The position numbers and the translations under genes are program-made. Shown one piece after another: positions 50,966-60,249 of a stretch of DNA of 64,000 bases. This DNA comes from CAVPUA01 sp963828015 (lineage in GTDB: Bacteria > Actinomycetota > Actinomycetes > Mycobacteriales > Jatrophihabitantaceae). The notes under the pieces are model-generated. The model had not been told where the DNA came from, made no database searches, and saw only the letters and a list, made by a program, of their open reading frames with translations. The stretch lies in contig CAWHCD010000006.1 of assembly GCA_963828015.1 (NCBI GenBank), positions 1,116,001 through 1,180,000 of the forward strand, written 5' to 3'. Every line of letters starts with the position of its first letter. The first letter of the stretch is position 1.

Positions 50966-51913
50966 TCAGGTGTCGATCAGCGCGCGGGTGTCCGCGACAT
51001 CGCGGTGCATTTGCGCAACCAGGCTCTCGATCGAGTCGTAGCGCTCCATCCCGCGCAGCCGGTGCACGATCTCCACGCCCAGCCCCTGGCCGTACAGATC
51101 ACCGTCGAAGTCGAGCACGAAGGACTCCACGCGCCGTTCGTGGCCTTCGAACGTGGGGTTCGTGCCGACCGAGATCGCCGCCGTGCCCAACCTCTCTTGG
51201 GTCGCGCCCCGTTCGTCCAGGCGCCACACGCTGCCGGCGTAGACCCCGTCGGCGGGGATCGCCGCGTACTTGTCGGTGCGCAGGTTGGCAGTCGGGAAGC
51301 CCAGTTCGCGCCCCCGCTGATCACCGCGTTCGACGACGCCATCGATGCGGTGCGGTCGGCCCAACGCGTGGGCCGCCCCGACCGGATCGCCCTCGGCCAG
51401 CAGGTGGCGGATCAGGCTGGCGCTGATGGCCGTATCGCCCTCGCGCAGCAACGGCAGCTCTGTGGCGCTGAAGTCGTAGCGCCGCCCCAGTTCGATGAGC
51501 GTGTCGACCCGGGCCGCGGCCTGATAACCGAACCGGAAGTTGTCCCCGACCAGTACGGCCGCCGTATGCAGGCGATCGACGAGGGTGCGGCGCACGAACT
51601 CCTCGGGCTCCAACTCGGAGAACTCGGCCGTGAAGGGCAGCGCGCAGAACACGTCCACGTCCAGCTGGGCGACCAGCTCGCTGCGGCGGGTCTGCGTCGT
51701 CAACTCGGCCGGATGCGTGCCCGGACGCACCACCTCCGACGGATGCGGGGTGAACGTCAGCACGACGCTGGGCAGTCCGAGTTGCTTCGCGGTGGCCACG
51801 GCCTGGGCGATGATCTCGGCGTGCCCGCGGTGAACCCCGTCGAAGACGCCGATCGTCACCACGGATCGTCCCCAGTCGGCGGGCACGTCGTCCAGGGATC
51901 GCCACCGTTGCAC
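50966..51913 (-). CDS. ribF: Bifunctional riboflavin kinase/FMN adenylyltransferase RibF
   Basis: RibF turns riboflavin to FMN and FAD. From GTG 51913 it is 315 residues, with the nucleotidyltransferase motif GVFDGVHRGH (22-31) and the domain-joining NFRFGYQAAARVDTL. The kinase part carries GRELGFPTANL and PADGVYAGSVW. The frame stays open to 52114 but that overlaps truB. It lies 46 bases downstream of truB on the same strand, the usual truB-ribF order. Confidence 0.96.
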   Translation of the reverse strand: MQRWRSLDDVPADWGRSVVTIGVFDGVHRGHAEIIAQAVATAKQLGLPSVVLTFTPHPSEVVRPGTHPAELTTQTRRSELVAQLDVDVFCALPFTAEFSELEPEEFVRRTLVDRLHTAAVLVGDNFRFGYQAAARVDTLIELGRRYDFSATELPLLREGDTAISASLIRHLLAEGDPVGAAHALGRPHRIDGVVERGDQRGRELGFPTANLRTDKYAAIPADGVYAGSVWRLDERGATQERLGTAAISVGTNPTFEGHERRVESFVLDFDGDLYGQGLGVEIVHRLRGMERYDSIESLVAQMHRDVADTRALIDT

Positions 51914-51959
51914 GAGAGCCGAGCCTAGCGGCCCGCGGCCGGTCACTGGGCCGCGAACC

Positions 51960-52820
51960 TCATTGCGCGGGCGTGAACACCAGCACTGGACGCGACCGAT
52001 CACCGTCCTCGACCAGCAGCGCGACCACGACGTCCCCGGCGTCGACGGCGGCGTGGGTACCCGGGATCTCGCGCTTCGGCAACGAGCGACCGAAGCTGAG
52101 TTCGCGGGCCTCATCGGCTGACACCGCCCGGACCGGCATTGCCGCGCGGACCGCGTCGACCAGCGGCAGCGTCACCGGATCGGGCAGCTCGGCCAGCTGA
52201 TCCAGGGTGCGGGCCGCCTCGATCGTGAACGGCCCCACCCGGGTGCGGCGCAGGGCGGTGAGGTGCCCACCGCAGCCCAGAGCCAGGCCGAGATCGCGGG
52301 CCAGGGCCCGGATGTAGGTGCCGGAGGTGCAGTCGACCACCACGTCGAGCTCGTCCCCGCGTACCGCCAGCACGTCGAAGCGGCTCACCGTGACCGGCCG
52401 CGCGGCCAGCGTGACCGCCTCGCCGTCGCGCACCCGTCGGTAGGCCCGCTCGCCGTCGACCTTGATCGCGGAGACCGAGGACGGCACTTGCATGATGTCG
52501 CCGGTCAGCGCCCGCACGGCTGCGTCGAGTCCGTCCAACCGCACCGGGCGCGGCTCGCCCAGCGGCGTACCCTCGGCGTCGTCGGTGACCGTGGCCTGAC
52601 CCAGCCGAATCGTCGCCGTGTAGCTCTTGTCCACGAGAATAAGGTGATTCATCAATCGGGTGGCCCGGTTGACCCCGACGACCAGGACGCCGGTCGCCAT
52701 CGGGTCGAGCGTTCCGGCATGGCCGACCTTGCGGGTGTGAGCCAGGCGCCGGACTCGCGAGACGACGTCGTGGGAGGTCAGCCCACCCGGCTTGTCGACG
52801 ATGATCAGCCCGTCGCTCAT
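51960..52820 (-). CDS. truB: tRNA pseudouridine-55 synthase TruB
   Basis: TruB isomerises U55 in the T arm of tRNAs. The 286-residue protein has the catalytic Asp39 in GHAGTLDPMATGVL and the motifs KSYTATIRLGQATVTDDAEG and SVSAIKVDGERAYRRVRDGE. Its start at ATG 52820 overlaps the MATE stop by four bases; a frame six codons longer lies inside the MATE gene and is rejected. It belongs to a rbfA-MATE-truB-ribF operon. Confidence 0.96.
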   Translation of the reverse strand: MSDGLIIVDKPGGLTSHDVVSRVRRLAHTRKVGHAGTLDPMATGVLVVGVNRATRLMNHLILVDKSYTATIRLGQATVTDDAEGTPLGEPRPVRLDGLDAAVRALTGDIMQVPSSVSAIKVDGERAYRRVRDGEAVTLAARPVTVSRFDVLAVRGDELDVVVDCTSGTYIRALARDLGLALGCGGHLTALRRTRVGPFTIEAARTLDQLAELPDPVTLPLVDAVRAAMPVRAVSADEARELSFGRSLPKREIPGTHAAVDAGDVVVALLVEDGDRSRPVLVFTPAQ

Positions 52821-54109
52821 GTCCCGATCACCAGCCACCGGTCACTGCGCACACGCACGATCATGCCCGCGAACCGGAACACGATGAACGCGCTGAGACC
52901 GAACCACACTCCGGCTATCCCCCACTGCCAGTGCAACGCGGCCAGGTTCAGCGGCGCGAAGACCAGCAGCGCACCCACCAGCGTGAGCGTGCGCAGGTAC
53001 CCGACGTCGCCGGCCCCGATCAGCACCCCGTCGAGCGCGAAGAGCACGCCGGCGACCGGCTGCATGCCCACCAGGTAGGGCCACAGCAGGTGGGCCTGGT
53101 GGCGCACGAGCGGCGAGGACGTGAAGAGGGCCGGGATGACGAACCACCCCGCGAGCAGCACGACCGCGAACACCAGCCCGGCCCCGAGCCCGTAGCGGGC
53201 AACCTGCCAGGCGGTGGCCCGGGCGGCGCGCCGATCAGCCGAGCCCAGCGCCGCGCCGACGAGTGACTGGGCCGCGATGGCGAACGAGTCGAGGAGCAAG
53301 GCACTGAACTCCCACAGTTGCAGGCCGATCTGGTGAGCCGCGACCTGCGCCGCGCCCATGCGTGCGGCGACGCCGGCCGCGGTCAGGAACGCGACCTGAA
53401 AGCCCACCTGCCGCAGGATCAGGTCCCGGCCGAGTACCACCTGCAGCCGCAGGACGCCCCAGTCGACGCGGCGCCGGTCGCGGGCGGCCCGGCGCAGCGC
53501 GCGCAGGAACAACACCGATCCGACGAACTGCGCCCCCACGTTGGCGATCGCCGAACCGTTGAGCCCGAGGTGAAGGACGTAGACCAGGATCGGCGAGGCG
53601 AGCGCCGACAGCCCGTTGGCGATGAGGACGATGCGGACCGGTTCACGGGTGCGCTGAACTCCTCGCATCCAGCCGTTACCGGCCAGCACCAGCAGGATGC
53701 CGGGAACGCCGAGGACCGCGATCCGAAACCAGCCTTCGGCGGCGTGCTGGATGGCCGGGTTGTGCCCGGCGAGCAACCGGACGAGCGGGTGGGCGAAGAG
53801 TTCGGCGACGGCCACGATGACCAGGCCCAGCCCGACCGCCAGCCAGGACGCCTGCACGCCCTCATTCACAGCCGCGGGCTGATCTCCGGCACCGAACAGG
53901 CGCGCGGATCGCGCGGTGGTGCCGTATTCGACAAACGTCCCGATGAGCGTCACGAAGCCCAGCACGGCCACGCCGATGCCCAGCGCACCCAGGGCGACCA
54001 CACCCAGATGGCCGACCACGATGGTGTCTACGAGCAGGTAGAGCGGCTCAGCGGCCAGGACTACGAACGCCGACGCCGCCAGGGCGAGCAGTCCGCGCGA
54101 CGTGCTCAC
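52817..54109 (-). CDS. MATE-family efflux transporter (DinF-like)
   Basis: This 430-residue protein has about 12 hydrophobic helices and MATE-type repeats such as LALAASAFVVLAAEPLYLLVDTIVVGHLG at the start and an internal second half beginning QVGFQVAFLTAAGVAARMGAAQVAAHQIGLQLWEFSALLLDSFAIAAQSLVGAALG. Such pumps exchange cationic compounds for protons or sodium. It sits between rbfA and truB with four-base overlaps both ways, as the DinF-like gene does in mycobacteria. Substrate is unknown. Confidence 0.9.
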   Translation of the reverse strand: MSTSRGLLALAASAFVVLAAEPLYLLVDTIVVGHLGVVALGALGIGVAVLGFVTLIGTFVEYGTTARSARLFGAGDQPAAVNEGVQASWLAVGLGLVIVAVAELFAHPLVRLLAGHNPAIQHAAEGWFRIAVLGVPGILLVLAGNGWMRGVQRTREPVRIVLIANGLSALASPILVYVLHLGLNGSAIANVGAQFVGSVLFLRALRRAARDRRRVDWGVLRLQVVLGRDLILRQVGFQVAFLTAAGVAARMGAAQVAAHQIGLQLWEFSALLLDSFAIAAQSLVGAALGSADRRAARATAWQVARYGLGAGLVFAVVLLAGWFVIPALFTSSPLVRHQAHLLWPYLVGMQPVAGVLFALDGVLIGAGDVGYLRTLTLVGALLVFAPLNLAALHWQWGIAGVWFGLSAFIVFRFAGMIVRVRSDRWLVIGT

Positions 54110-54567
54110 TCCGCGTCCGAGACCTCGTCCTCGTCGTCGGACTCGGGTTCGCGCGGCTTGCGATAGGGGTCCTGCTCACCGGCGTAGGCCGCGTTGACCC
54201 GCGCCCGTTCCACCTCGGCATCGGCCGCGGCGGCCGCCGCGAGCAGGGCGTCGATCTGGCCGGCCACCTCGGGCACGGCATCGAGGCGGAAGGTGATCGT
54301 CGGCGTGAACCGCACCCCGGTCTGGCGACCGACCTCGCTGCGGATCGAGCCCTTCGCCGATTCCAGCGCTTGGGTCGATTCCTGGATCTCCTCGTCACTA
54401 CCCAGCACCGTGTAGAACACGGTGGCGTCGTGCAGGTCACCCGTAAGCCGCACATCGGTGATCGTCACCATGCCCAGCCGGGGATCCTTCACCTGCGACT
54501 CAACGGTGGACGCGACGATCTGCTTGATCCGAGCCGCCATCCGCCGCGCCCGCGGCCCATCCACCAT
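54106..54567 (-). CDS. rbfA: Ribosome-binding factor A
   Basis: RbfA helps mature the 16S rRNA 5' end in late 30S assembly. The ATG at 54567 is preferred because AAAGGA lies seven bases upstream; the ATG two codons earlier is too close to that site. The 153-residue protein has ARRMAARIKQIVASTVESQVKDPRLGMVTITDVRLTGDLHDATVFYTVLG, the KH-like fold of the family, and an acidic Glu/Asp tail. Its stop overlaps the MATE start. Usually DUF503 lies between infB and rbfA; here it is missing. Confidence 0.95.
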   Translation of the reverse strand: MVDGPRARRMAARIKQIVASTVESQVKDPRLGMVTITDVRLTGDLHDATVFYTVLGSDEEIQESTQALESAKGSIRSEVGRQTGVRFTPTITFRLDAVPEVAGQIDALLAAAAAADAEVERARVNAAYAGEQDPYRKPREPESDDEDEVSDAE

Positions 54568-54682
54568 GCCCATGTCCTTTCAGCAGAAAACCTCTTCAAT
54601 TGCGGGAACAGCCGCGCGAGCGAAGCGAAAGAGGGCGATTCGACAGCGTAAAAAGTCTCTTACCAGCTGACGAATTGCCCTC

Positions 54683-54726
54683 CTTCGCGTAGCTACCCAG
54701 CGGACGGATCGCTCATCCTCGCGAAG
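54683..54726. repeat. Inverted repeat in AT-rich gap after infB
   Basis: CTTCGCG (54683-54689) and CGCGAAG (54720-54726) are perfect seven-base arms, ten bases after the infB stop on the minus strand. The arms are 30 bases apart. The 168-base gap from rbfA to infB is notably richer in A and T than the rest and also has a TTTTT run near 54651-54655. It may act as terminator or RNA structure between infB and rbfA; I see no gene in it. Confidence 0.45.
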
Positions 54727-54735
54727 CAACTAGGC

Positions 54736-57597
54736 CTACGCGCGCGGCTTCTCCCGCAACTCGAACGTCTCGATCACGTCATCGATCTTGATGTCGTTAT
54801 AGGAGCCGAGCCCGATACCGCACTCGTAACCGTCGCGCACTTCGGTGGCGTCGTCCTTGAAGCGGCGCAACGAGTCGACGGTCAGGTTGTCGGCGACCAC
54901 CACCCCGTCTCGGATCAACCGGGCCTTGCTGTTGCGGCGAATGAGGCCCGTTCGCACGAGCGAACCGGCAACATTGCCGATACGCGGAACCCGGAAGACC
55001 TCGCGCACCTCGGCTGTTCCGAGCTGCACCTCTTCGAACTCCGGCTTGAGCATGCCCTTGAGCGCAGCCTCGATCTCATCGATCGCCTGGTAGATGATCG
55101 TGTAGTAGCGAACATCGACGCCCTCGCGTTGCGCGATCTCGCCGGCCTTGCCCGCGGGGCGGACGTTGAAGCCGATGATCACCGCATCCGAGGCCATCGC
55201 CAGGTTGACGTCGTTCTCGTTGATCGCACCGACGCCGCGGCCGATGACGCGCAGCGACACCTCGTCGCGGTCCTCGCCGATGTCGATCGCCAGCAACGCG
55301 TCCTCGAGCGCTTCGACCGAACCCGAGACATCGCCCTTGATGATCAGGTTCAGCTGCTCGACCTCGCCGGCGGCCAAGGCCTTGTCGAGGTCGTCGAGGG
55401 AGATCCGCCGGCGGTTGGCCGCCAGCTGCGCGTTGCGCTCGCGCGCCGAACGCCGGTCGGCGATCTGCCGCGCGATGCGATCCTCTTCAACGACCAGCAG
55501 CGAATCTCCGGCGCCGGGAACCGAGGTCAGACCGAGTACGAGCACCGGACGCGACGGCCCGGCCTCATCGACCGGGTCGCCGTTGTCATCGAGCATGGCC
55601 CGCACTCGCCCGAAGGCGTCACCGGCCACGACCGAGTCACCGACCCGCAGGGTGCCCCGCTGCACGAGCACGGTCGCCACCGGGCCGCGACCGCGGTCCA
55701 GGTGGGCCTCGATCGCGATGCCTTGAGCGTCCTGGTTGGGGTTGGCCCGCAGGTCCAGGGCCGCGTCGGCGGTCAGCAGGATGCCTTCGAGCAGTCCGTC
55801 GATGTTGAGGTTCGACCGCGCCGAGACGTCGACGAACAGCGTGTCGCCGCCGTACTCCTCAGCCACCAGGCCGTATTCGGTGAGCTGCTGGCGCACCTTG
55901 GCCGGGTTGGCATCTTCCTTGTCGATCTTGTTGACCGCGACGACGATGGGCACGCCCGCCGCCTGCGCGTGGTTGAGCGCCTCGATCGTCTGCGGCATCA
56001 CGCCGTCGTCGGCCGCCACCACCAGGACCACGATGTCGGTGGTCTGGGCGCCTCGGGCCCGCATGGCGGTGAACGCCTCGTGACCCGGCGTGTCGATGAA
56101 GGTGATCGCGCGATCCACGCCCTCGTGCTCGACGTGCACCTGGTAGGCCCCGATGTGCTGGGTGATCCCGCCGGCCTCGTCGGCGATGACGTTGGTCTTG
56201 CGGATCGCGTCCAACAGTCGGGTCTTGCCGTGGTCGACGTGACCCATGACGGTGACGACCGGCGGACGGGCGATGAGATCGACCTCGGCGCCCTCATCGG
56301 CGCCGAAGGTGAGATCGAAGGAGTCCAGCAGCTCGCGGTCCTCGTCCTCGGGGCTCACGACCTGCACGGAGTAGTTGAGTTCGGCGCCCAGCAGCTGCAG
56401 CGTCTCCTCGTTCACCGATTGGGTGGCCGTGACCATCTCGCCGAGGTGGAACATCACCGTCACCAGCGACGCCGCCTCAGCGTTGATCTTGTCGGCGAAG
56501 TCGGCCAGGGACGCACCCCGCGGCAGGCGAAGTACTTCACCGCTACCGCGTGGAACCTGTACGCCGCCCAGCGAGGGCGCCGACATGTTGTCGAACTCCT
56601 GCCGGCGCTGCTTCTTGCTCTTGCGACCCTTGGCCGGGCGACCGCCCTGACGCCCGAAGGCACCAGCGGTACCGGCTCCACGACCGCGACCGCCAGGACC
56701 GCCACCACCAGGGCGCGGGCCGAAACCGCCTGGGGCACCCGCGCCGGGAGCACCGCCAGGGCCACCCGAACCGCCGGGACCGCCGCTGCGGTAGGGACCA
56801 CCGGACGGCGCGCCGCCGGGACCACCGCTACGGAAACCACCGGGAGCCGGACGGGCTCCCGGGCCACCAGGACGAGCACCCGGACCGCCAAACCCACCGG
56901 GACCGCCGGGTCCACTGGGGCGCCCGGCACCGGGACGGCCAGGAACCGAGCCGGGGCTCGGACGACCGGGCATCATGCCCGGGTTGGGACGCGGACCGCC
57001 AGGACCGGCGCTGCCGCCGGGACGCGGGATGCCAGGCCGTGGGGCACCGGGGACGCCGCCGGTGGGAGCGGGTGCGCCGGGAACGGCACCGGGACGCGGC
57101 GGAGCCGGGCGGGTGCTCGGGGAGCTGCCGCCCACGCCGAAGGGGTTGTTGCCGACGCGCGGTCCGGGGCGAACGGCGGCCGGGCGATCGGCTACGGGAG
57201 CCTCCGCACCGACGGGGGCCGCGGGGGCCTCCGGAGCAATCGGCGCCACTGAGGCGGCCGGCGCCACTGGCGCGGGCGTGATCACTGGCGGCGCGACTAC
57301 GACCTCGGGGGCCGGAGCGGGCGCCGGCGCAGGTGCGGTCGCCAGCACCGACGGGGCGGCCTCAGCCGGTGCCGGCGCAGGCGCCGCCGCGGCCTTCTTC
57401 GCCGGGGCCTTCTTGGCCGGGGCCGCACTGGCCGCGGGAGCCGGGAACGCTTCGCGCAGACGGCGTTCGACCGGTGCCTCGACGGTAGAGGACGGTCCCT
57501 TGACGTATTCACCGAACTCGCTCAGTTTGGCGAGAACGTCCTTGCTGGTTACGCCGAGCTCTTTAGCGAGCGCGGAAACGCGGGCCTTGCCTGCCAC
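54736..57597 (-). CDS. infB: Translation initiation factor IF-2
   Basis: IF-2 is the GTPase that brings initiator tRNA to the ribosome. From GTG 57597 the protein is 953 residues. The N-terminal IF2_N region (VSALAKELGVTSKDVLAKLSEFGEYVKG) is followed by about 280 residues of Ala/Pro then Gly/Pro/Arg low-complexity sequence. The G domain has GHVDHGKT (452-459), DTPGH (502-506) and NKIDK (about 556-560); domains II-IV complete the C-terminal half. The frame to 57627 lacks support. It sits 101 bases downstream of ylxR in the nusA-infB operon. Confidence 0.97.
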   Translation of the reverse strand: MAGKARVSALAKELGVTSKDVLAKLSEFGEYVKGPSSTVEAPVERRLREAFPAPAASAAPAKKAPAKKAAAAPAPAPAEAAPSVLATAPAPAPAPAPEVVVAPPVITPAPVAPAASVAPIAPEAPAAPVGAEAPVADRPAAVRPGPRVGNNPFGVGGSSPSTRPAPPRPGAVPGAPAPTGGVPGAPRPGIPRPGGSAGPGGPRPNPGMMPGRPSPGSVPGRPGAGRPSGPGGPGGFGGPGARPGGPGARPAPGGFRSGGPGGAPSGGPYRSGGPGGSGGPGGAPGAGAPGGFGPRPGGGGPGGRGRGAGTAGAFGRQGGRPAKGRKSKKQRRQEFDNMSAPSLGGVQVPRGSGEVLRLPRGASLADFADKINAEAASLVTVMFHLGEMVTATQSVNEETLQLLGAELNYSVQVVSPEDEDRELLDSFDLTFGADEGAEVDLIARPPVVTVMGHVDHGKTRLLDAIRKTNVIADEAGGITQHIGAYQVHVEHEGVDRAITFIDTPGHEAFTAMRARGAQTTDIVVLVVAADDGVMPQTIEALNHAQAAGVPIVVAVNKIDKEDANPAKVRQQLTEYGLVAEEYGGDTLFVDVSARSNLNIDGLLEGILLTADAALDLRANPNQDAQGIAIEAHLDRGRGPVATVLVQRGTLRVGDSVVAGDAFGRVRAMLDDNGDPVDEAGPSRPVLVLGLTSVPGAGDSLLVVEEDRIARQIADRRSARERNAQLAANRRRISLDDLDKALAAGEVEQLNLIIKGDVSGSVEALEDALLAIDIGEDRDEVSLRVIGRGVGAINENDVNLAMASDAVIIGFNVRPAGKAGEIAQREGVDVRYYTIIYQAIDEIEAALKGMLKPEFEEVQLGTAEVREVFRVPRIGNVAGSLVRTGLIRRNSKARLIRDGVVVADNLTVDSLRRFKDDATEVRDGYECGIGLGSYNDIKIDDVIETFELREKPRA
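56595..57180 (-). repeat. Gly/Pro/Arg low-complexity region within infB
   Basis: Inside infB, roughly 190 codons encode an imperfect repeat of PGGPG, RPGG and SGGPGG units, rich in Gly, Pro and Arg, ending in the basic GRKSKKQRRQEF. The DNA is correspondingly built from GGCCCN-like six-base units. Such N-terminal tails are common in actinobacterial IF-2 but this one is long and unusually pure. Confidence 0.8.
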
Positions 57598-57698
57598 GTG
57601 ACTCCTTAATGGAGGGCCGGGCGGCATCCCGCTCGACCCCGTCAGACGGGTGACTTGCTCATTGCTGGCGCTTCATCGAGTGCCCATAGCTCTTCTTC

Positions 57699-58088
57699 TC
57701 ACTGACTCTCAGTCGCCTGATCGGGATCAGGCGATATCCGGTCCGTACCTGCGGGGTTCTCCGCGACGTAGCTGGCCACAGCGCTCGAGTCGACCGGCTC
57801 GCTCGGTGTCAACCGAAGCGCCCGGGCGAAAGCCCGACGTCGCTGCGCCTGTTCGACGCAGTTCAGATCGCGATGCACCCAGGCGCCGCGTCCGACCGCG
57901 CGCCGACGGGGATCCGGTACGACGGGTACGCCGGTCGGCGAACTCGACGTTGCCGGCGCCGCGACGACGCGAAGCAACTCGCTGGCCGCTGCGCGGCGGC
58001 GACACCCGACACACGTGCGCATCGGCACCGCTTTCGCGGTGCGCAGCGCGGGAGTGCAGTCCGATACCGCCGTCGTTCGGACGGCCAC
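57699..58088 (-). CDS. YlxR-family RNA-binding protein
   Basis: This 129-residue protein has the YlxR signature RTCVGCRRRAAASELLRVV, then GRGAWVHRDLNCVEQAQRRRAFARALR. YlxR proteins lie between nusA and infB in most Gram-positive bacteria and bind RNA; some act as regulators or RNase P partners. The start could be ATG 58088 or the internal ATG at 58022 directly before RTCVGC. It is nine bases downstream of nusA. Confidence 0.9.
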   Translation of the reverse strand: MAVRTTAVSDCTPALRTAKAVPMRTCVGCRRRAAASELLRVVAAPATSSSPTGVPVVPDPRRRAVGRGAWVHRDLNCVEQAQRRRAFARALRLTPSEPVDSSAVASYVAENPAGTDRISPDPDQATESQ

Positions 58089-58097
58089 TTGAGTAGT

Positions 58098-59159
58098 CTA
58101 CCCCTCGTGGTCGGGCGTGTCGCCGACGGCGACGGGGGCATCGTCGGCCGCCGGGCCGGTCGCAGCGTCGCCGACGGCGTCATTGGGCGCGTCACTGTGG
58201 ATGTCGATCCGCCATCCGGTCAGCCGGGCCGCGAGGCGGGCATTTTGCCCTTCTCGCCCAATTGCCAGCGACAGCTGATAGTCCGGGACCACGACCTGCA
58301 CCGAGCGCGCCTCGGCGTCGGTCACCACGGCGGAGACCACATTGGCCGGCGACAGGGCGTTGCCGACGAGCGTGGCCGGGTCGTCGGACCAGTCGATGAT
58401 GTCGATCTTCTCGCCGTGCAGCTCGGCCACCACGTTGCGCACCCGCTGCCCCATCGGGCCGATGCAGGCGCCCTTGGCGTTGAGCCCGGCGACCGCGCTG
58501 CGGACCGCGATCTTGCTGCGATGCCCGGCCTCGCGGGCCACGCCGACGATCTCGACGCTGCCATCGGCGATCTCGGGCACCTCGAGGGCGAACACCTTGC
58601 GGACGAGATTGGGGTGGGTGCGGCTCAGAGTGATCTGCGGACCACGCATGCCGCGGGATACGCCGACGACAAGGCACTTGATGCGGTTGCCGTGGACGTA
58701 CTCCTCGCCCGGCACCTGCTCCGCACTGGGCAGGATCGCCTCGATCTTGCCGATGTCGACGATGACCAGGCCGCGGCTGCTGGCCTGTGCGTCGGCCTGC
58801 ACGATGCCGGTGACGAGATCGCCCTCGCGTCCGGAGTACTCGCCATAGGTCACGTCGTGCTCGGCATCTCGCAGCCGCTGCAGGATCACCTGACGGGCGG
58901 TCATCGCGGCGACGCGGCCGAAGTCGGTGGGCGTGTCGTCGTACTCCTCGATCAGCTGCCCGTCGGCATCGAAATCCTGCGCCCACACGATGATCTCGCC
59001 ACTCTTGCGGTCGATGCTGACCCGCGCGTGCGGCATCGAGTGTGGCGTGTGCCGATAGGCGGTCAGCAGCGCCGCCTCGAGCGCCGACACCAGCTGCTCG
59101 AATGGAATCTCCTTCTCGCGCTCGATGCTGTGCAGCGCGGAGATATCAACGGCGACCAC
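58098..59159 (-). CDS. nusA: Transcription elongation/termination factor NusA
   Basis: NusA binds RNA polymerase and affects pausing and termination. The 353-residue protein has the NusA N-domain (FEQLVSALEAALLTAYRHTP), an S1 domain (EGDLVTGIVQADAQASSRGLVIVDIG) and two KH domains (KVFALEVPEIADGSVEIVGVAREAGHRSKIAVRS; NALSPANVVSAVVTDAEARS). It ends with an acidic Ala/Asp tail as in actinobacteria. GTG start overlaps the rimP stop by one base. It is the second gene of the rimP-nusA-ylxR-infB operon. Confidence 0.96.
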   Translation of the reverse strand: MVAVDISALHSIEREKEIPFEQLVSALEAALLTAYRHTPHSMPHARVSIDRKSGEIIVWAQDFDADGQLIEEYDDTPTDFGRVAAMTARQVILQRLRDAEHDVTYGEYSGREGDLVTGIVQADAQASSRGLVIVDIGKIEAILPSAEQVPGEEYVHGNRIKCLVVGVSRGMRGPQITLSRTHPNLVRKVFALEVPEIADGSVEIVGVAREAGHRSKIAVRSAVAGLNAKGACIGPMGQRVRNVVAELHGEKIDIIDWSDDPATLVGNALSPANVVSAVVTDAEARSVQVVVPDYQLSLAIGREGQNARLAARLTGWRIDIHSDAPNDAVGDAATGPAADDAPVAVGDTPDHEG

Positions 59160-59644
59160 TACTCGTCATCCTCTGCTGAGCCAGGTTTGGTGAACTCGAT
59201 CTGGACCTTGCCAGCGCCCAGAGACGACCAGCTCAGGTCTTGGCCGGAGCCGTTGACGTCCAACGTCACGCCCGCCGCGCTGGTCTTGGTGACCCGTCCC
59301 GTGATCGGCTGGCCGGCTACCGGCACCACGACCAGTCGCCCGATCGCGCGCCGCCAATGCCGCTGCTCGGTCAGTGGCCGGTCGACCCCCGGGGAACTGA
59401 CTTCCAGGACATACGGACCGGTGAAGCCCACGCCGGACTCGGTATCGAGGGCTTCGGACACCGCTCGGCTGACTTCGGCCACGGCGTCGAGATCGACCCC
59501 GTCGTCGCCGTCGACGATGACGCGCACGATGCTGCGCCGGCCGACCGCGGAGACCGACACGTCCTCGAGATCGAGTTCGAGGCGAGCGACAACCGGAGCA
59601 AGGACCTCGAGCAGGTGACGACGGGAATCGCTCGCGGCGGGCAT
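59159..59644 (-). CDS. rimP: Ribosome maturation factor RimP
   Basis: RimP aids 30S assembly. From ATG 59644 it is 161 residues; GGAGG lies five bases upstream, which decides this start over the longer frame to 59743. Family signatures SVSAVGRRSIVRVIVDGDDGVDLDAVAEVSRAVSEALD and YVLEVSSPGVDRPLTEQRHW are present. It leads the nusA operon. The divergent Tat-protein gene begins 126 bases away. Confidence 0.95.
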   Translation of the reverse strand: MPAASDSRRHLLEVLAPVVARLELDLEDVSVSAVGRRSIVRVIVDGDDGVDLDAVAEVSRAVSEALDTESGVGFTGPYVLEVSSPGVDRPLTEQRHWRRAIGRLVVVPVAGQPITGRVTKTSAAGVTLDVNGSGQDLSWSSLGAGKVQIEFTKPGSAEDDE

Positions 59645-59769
59645 CGCGGCCTCCTGTCTGGCGTGTGCAGTTATATGCATGCGCTCCGTCCGGGCGCCGG
59701 ACGTCGTGTCAGCGAGTCTAGGGCACTTGCGGCGGCCTCCCAACGACGATTTGCAAGACTGGCCCGGCC

Positions 59770-60249
59770 ATGGAACCCATCTCTCGTCGTCGCGTGCTCG
59801 GCGCCGCCGCCGCTGTGGGTGCGGTGGCCGCGGCCGGGGGCGTCGGCGTGGCGATCGGCGCCACGCGCGGGTTCCCGACCGTGGAGCGGGTCGCGCCCCC
59901 GTTACTCACCGAGTCGCTGGCCCGCGAAGAATCCCTCCTGGCCGGGTTGAGCGCGGCGCTGACGGCCGAACCGACGCGGGCGGCCCAGCTGGCCCCGCTG
60001 GTGGCCGATCACCAGGCTCACCGCGCGGCCGTTCTGGCCCTCGTCGAAGCGGCCACCAGCCCGCGGCCGCAACCGTCCGCGACCGCCCCGCCGTCGGTCG
60101 CGCCTCCGAGTTCGTCCGCGCTGATCGAGGCGGAAAAGGCCGCCCAGACGGCGAACGCCGCGGCATCAGCCGCCTCGACCGGAGCCCAAGCCGCATTGTT
60201 CGCCAGCATCTCGGCCTGCGAGGCCGGACACGTCGTGCTGCTCTCGTGA
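59770..60249 (+). CDS. Tat-exported protein, partner of DUF4439
   Basis: This 159-residue protein begins with a twin-arginine signal SRRRVLGAAAAVGAVAAAGGVGV, the Tat motif and hydrophobic core. The mature part is Ala-rich and helical (SLAREESLLAGLSAALTAEP) with a Pro/Ser linker. It does not show catalytic motifs. Its stop overlaps the start of the DUF4439 gene by four bases. Mycobacteria have a similar pair beside the rimP-nusA locus (Rv2843-Rv2844). Function is unknown. Confidence 0.75.
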   Translation: MEPISRRRVLGAAAAVGAVAAAGGVGVAIGATRGFPTVERVAPPLLTESLAREESLLAGLSAALTAEPTRAAQLAPLVADHQAHRAAVLALVEAATSPRPQPSATAPPSVAPPSSSALIEAEKAAQTANAAASAASTGAQAALFASISACEAGHVVLLS

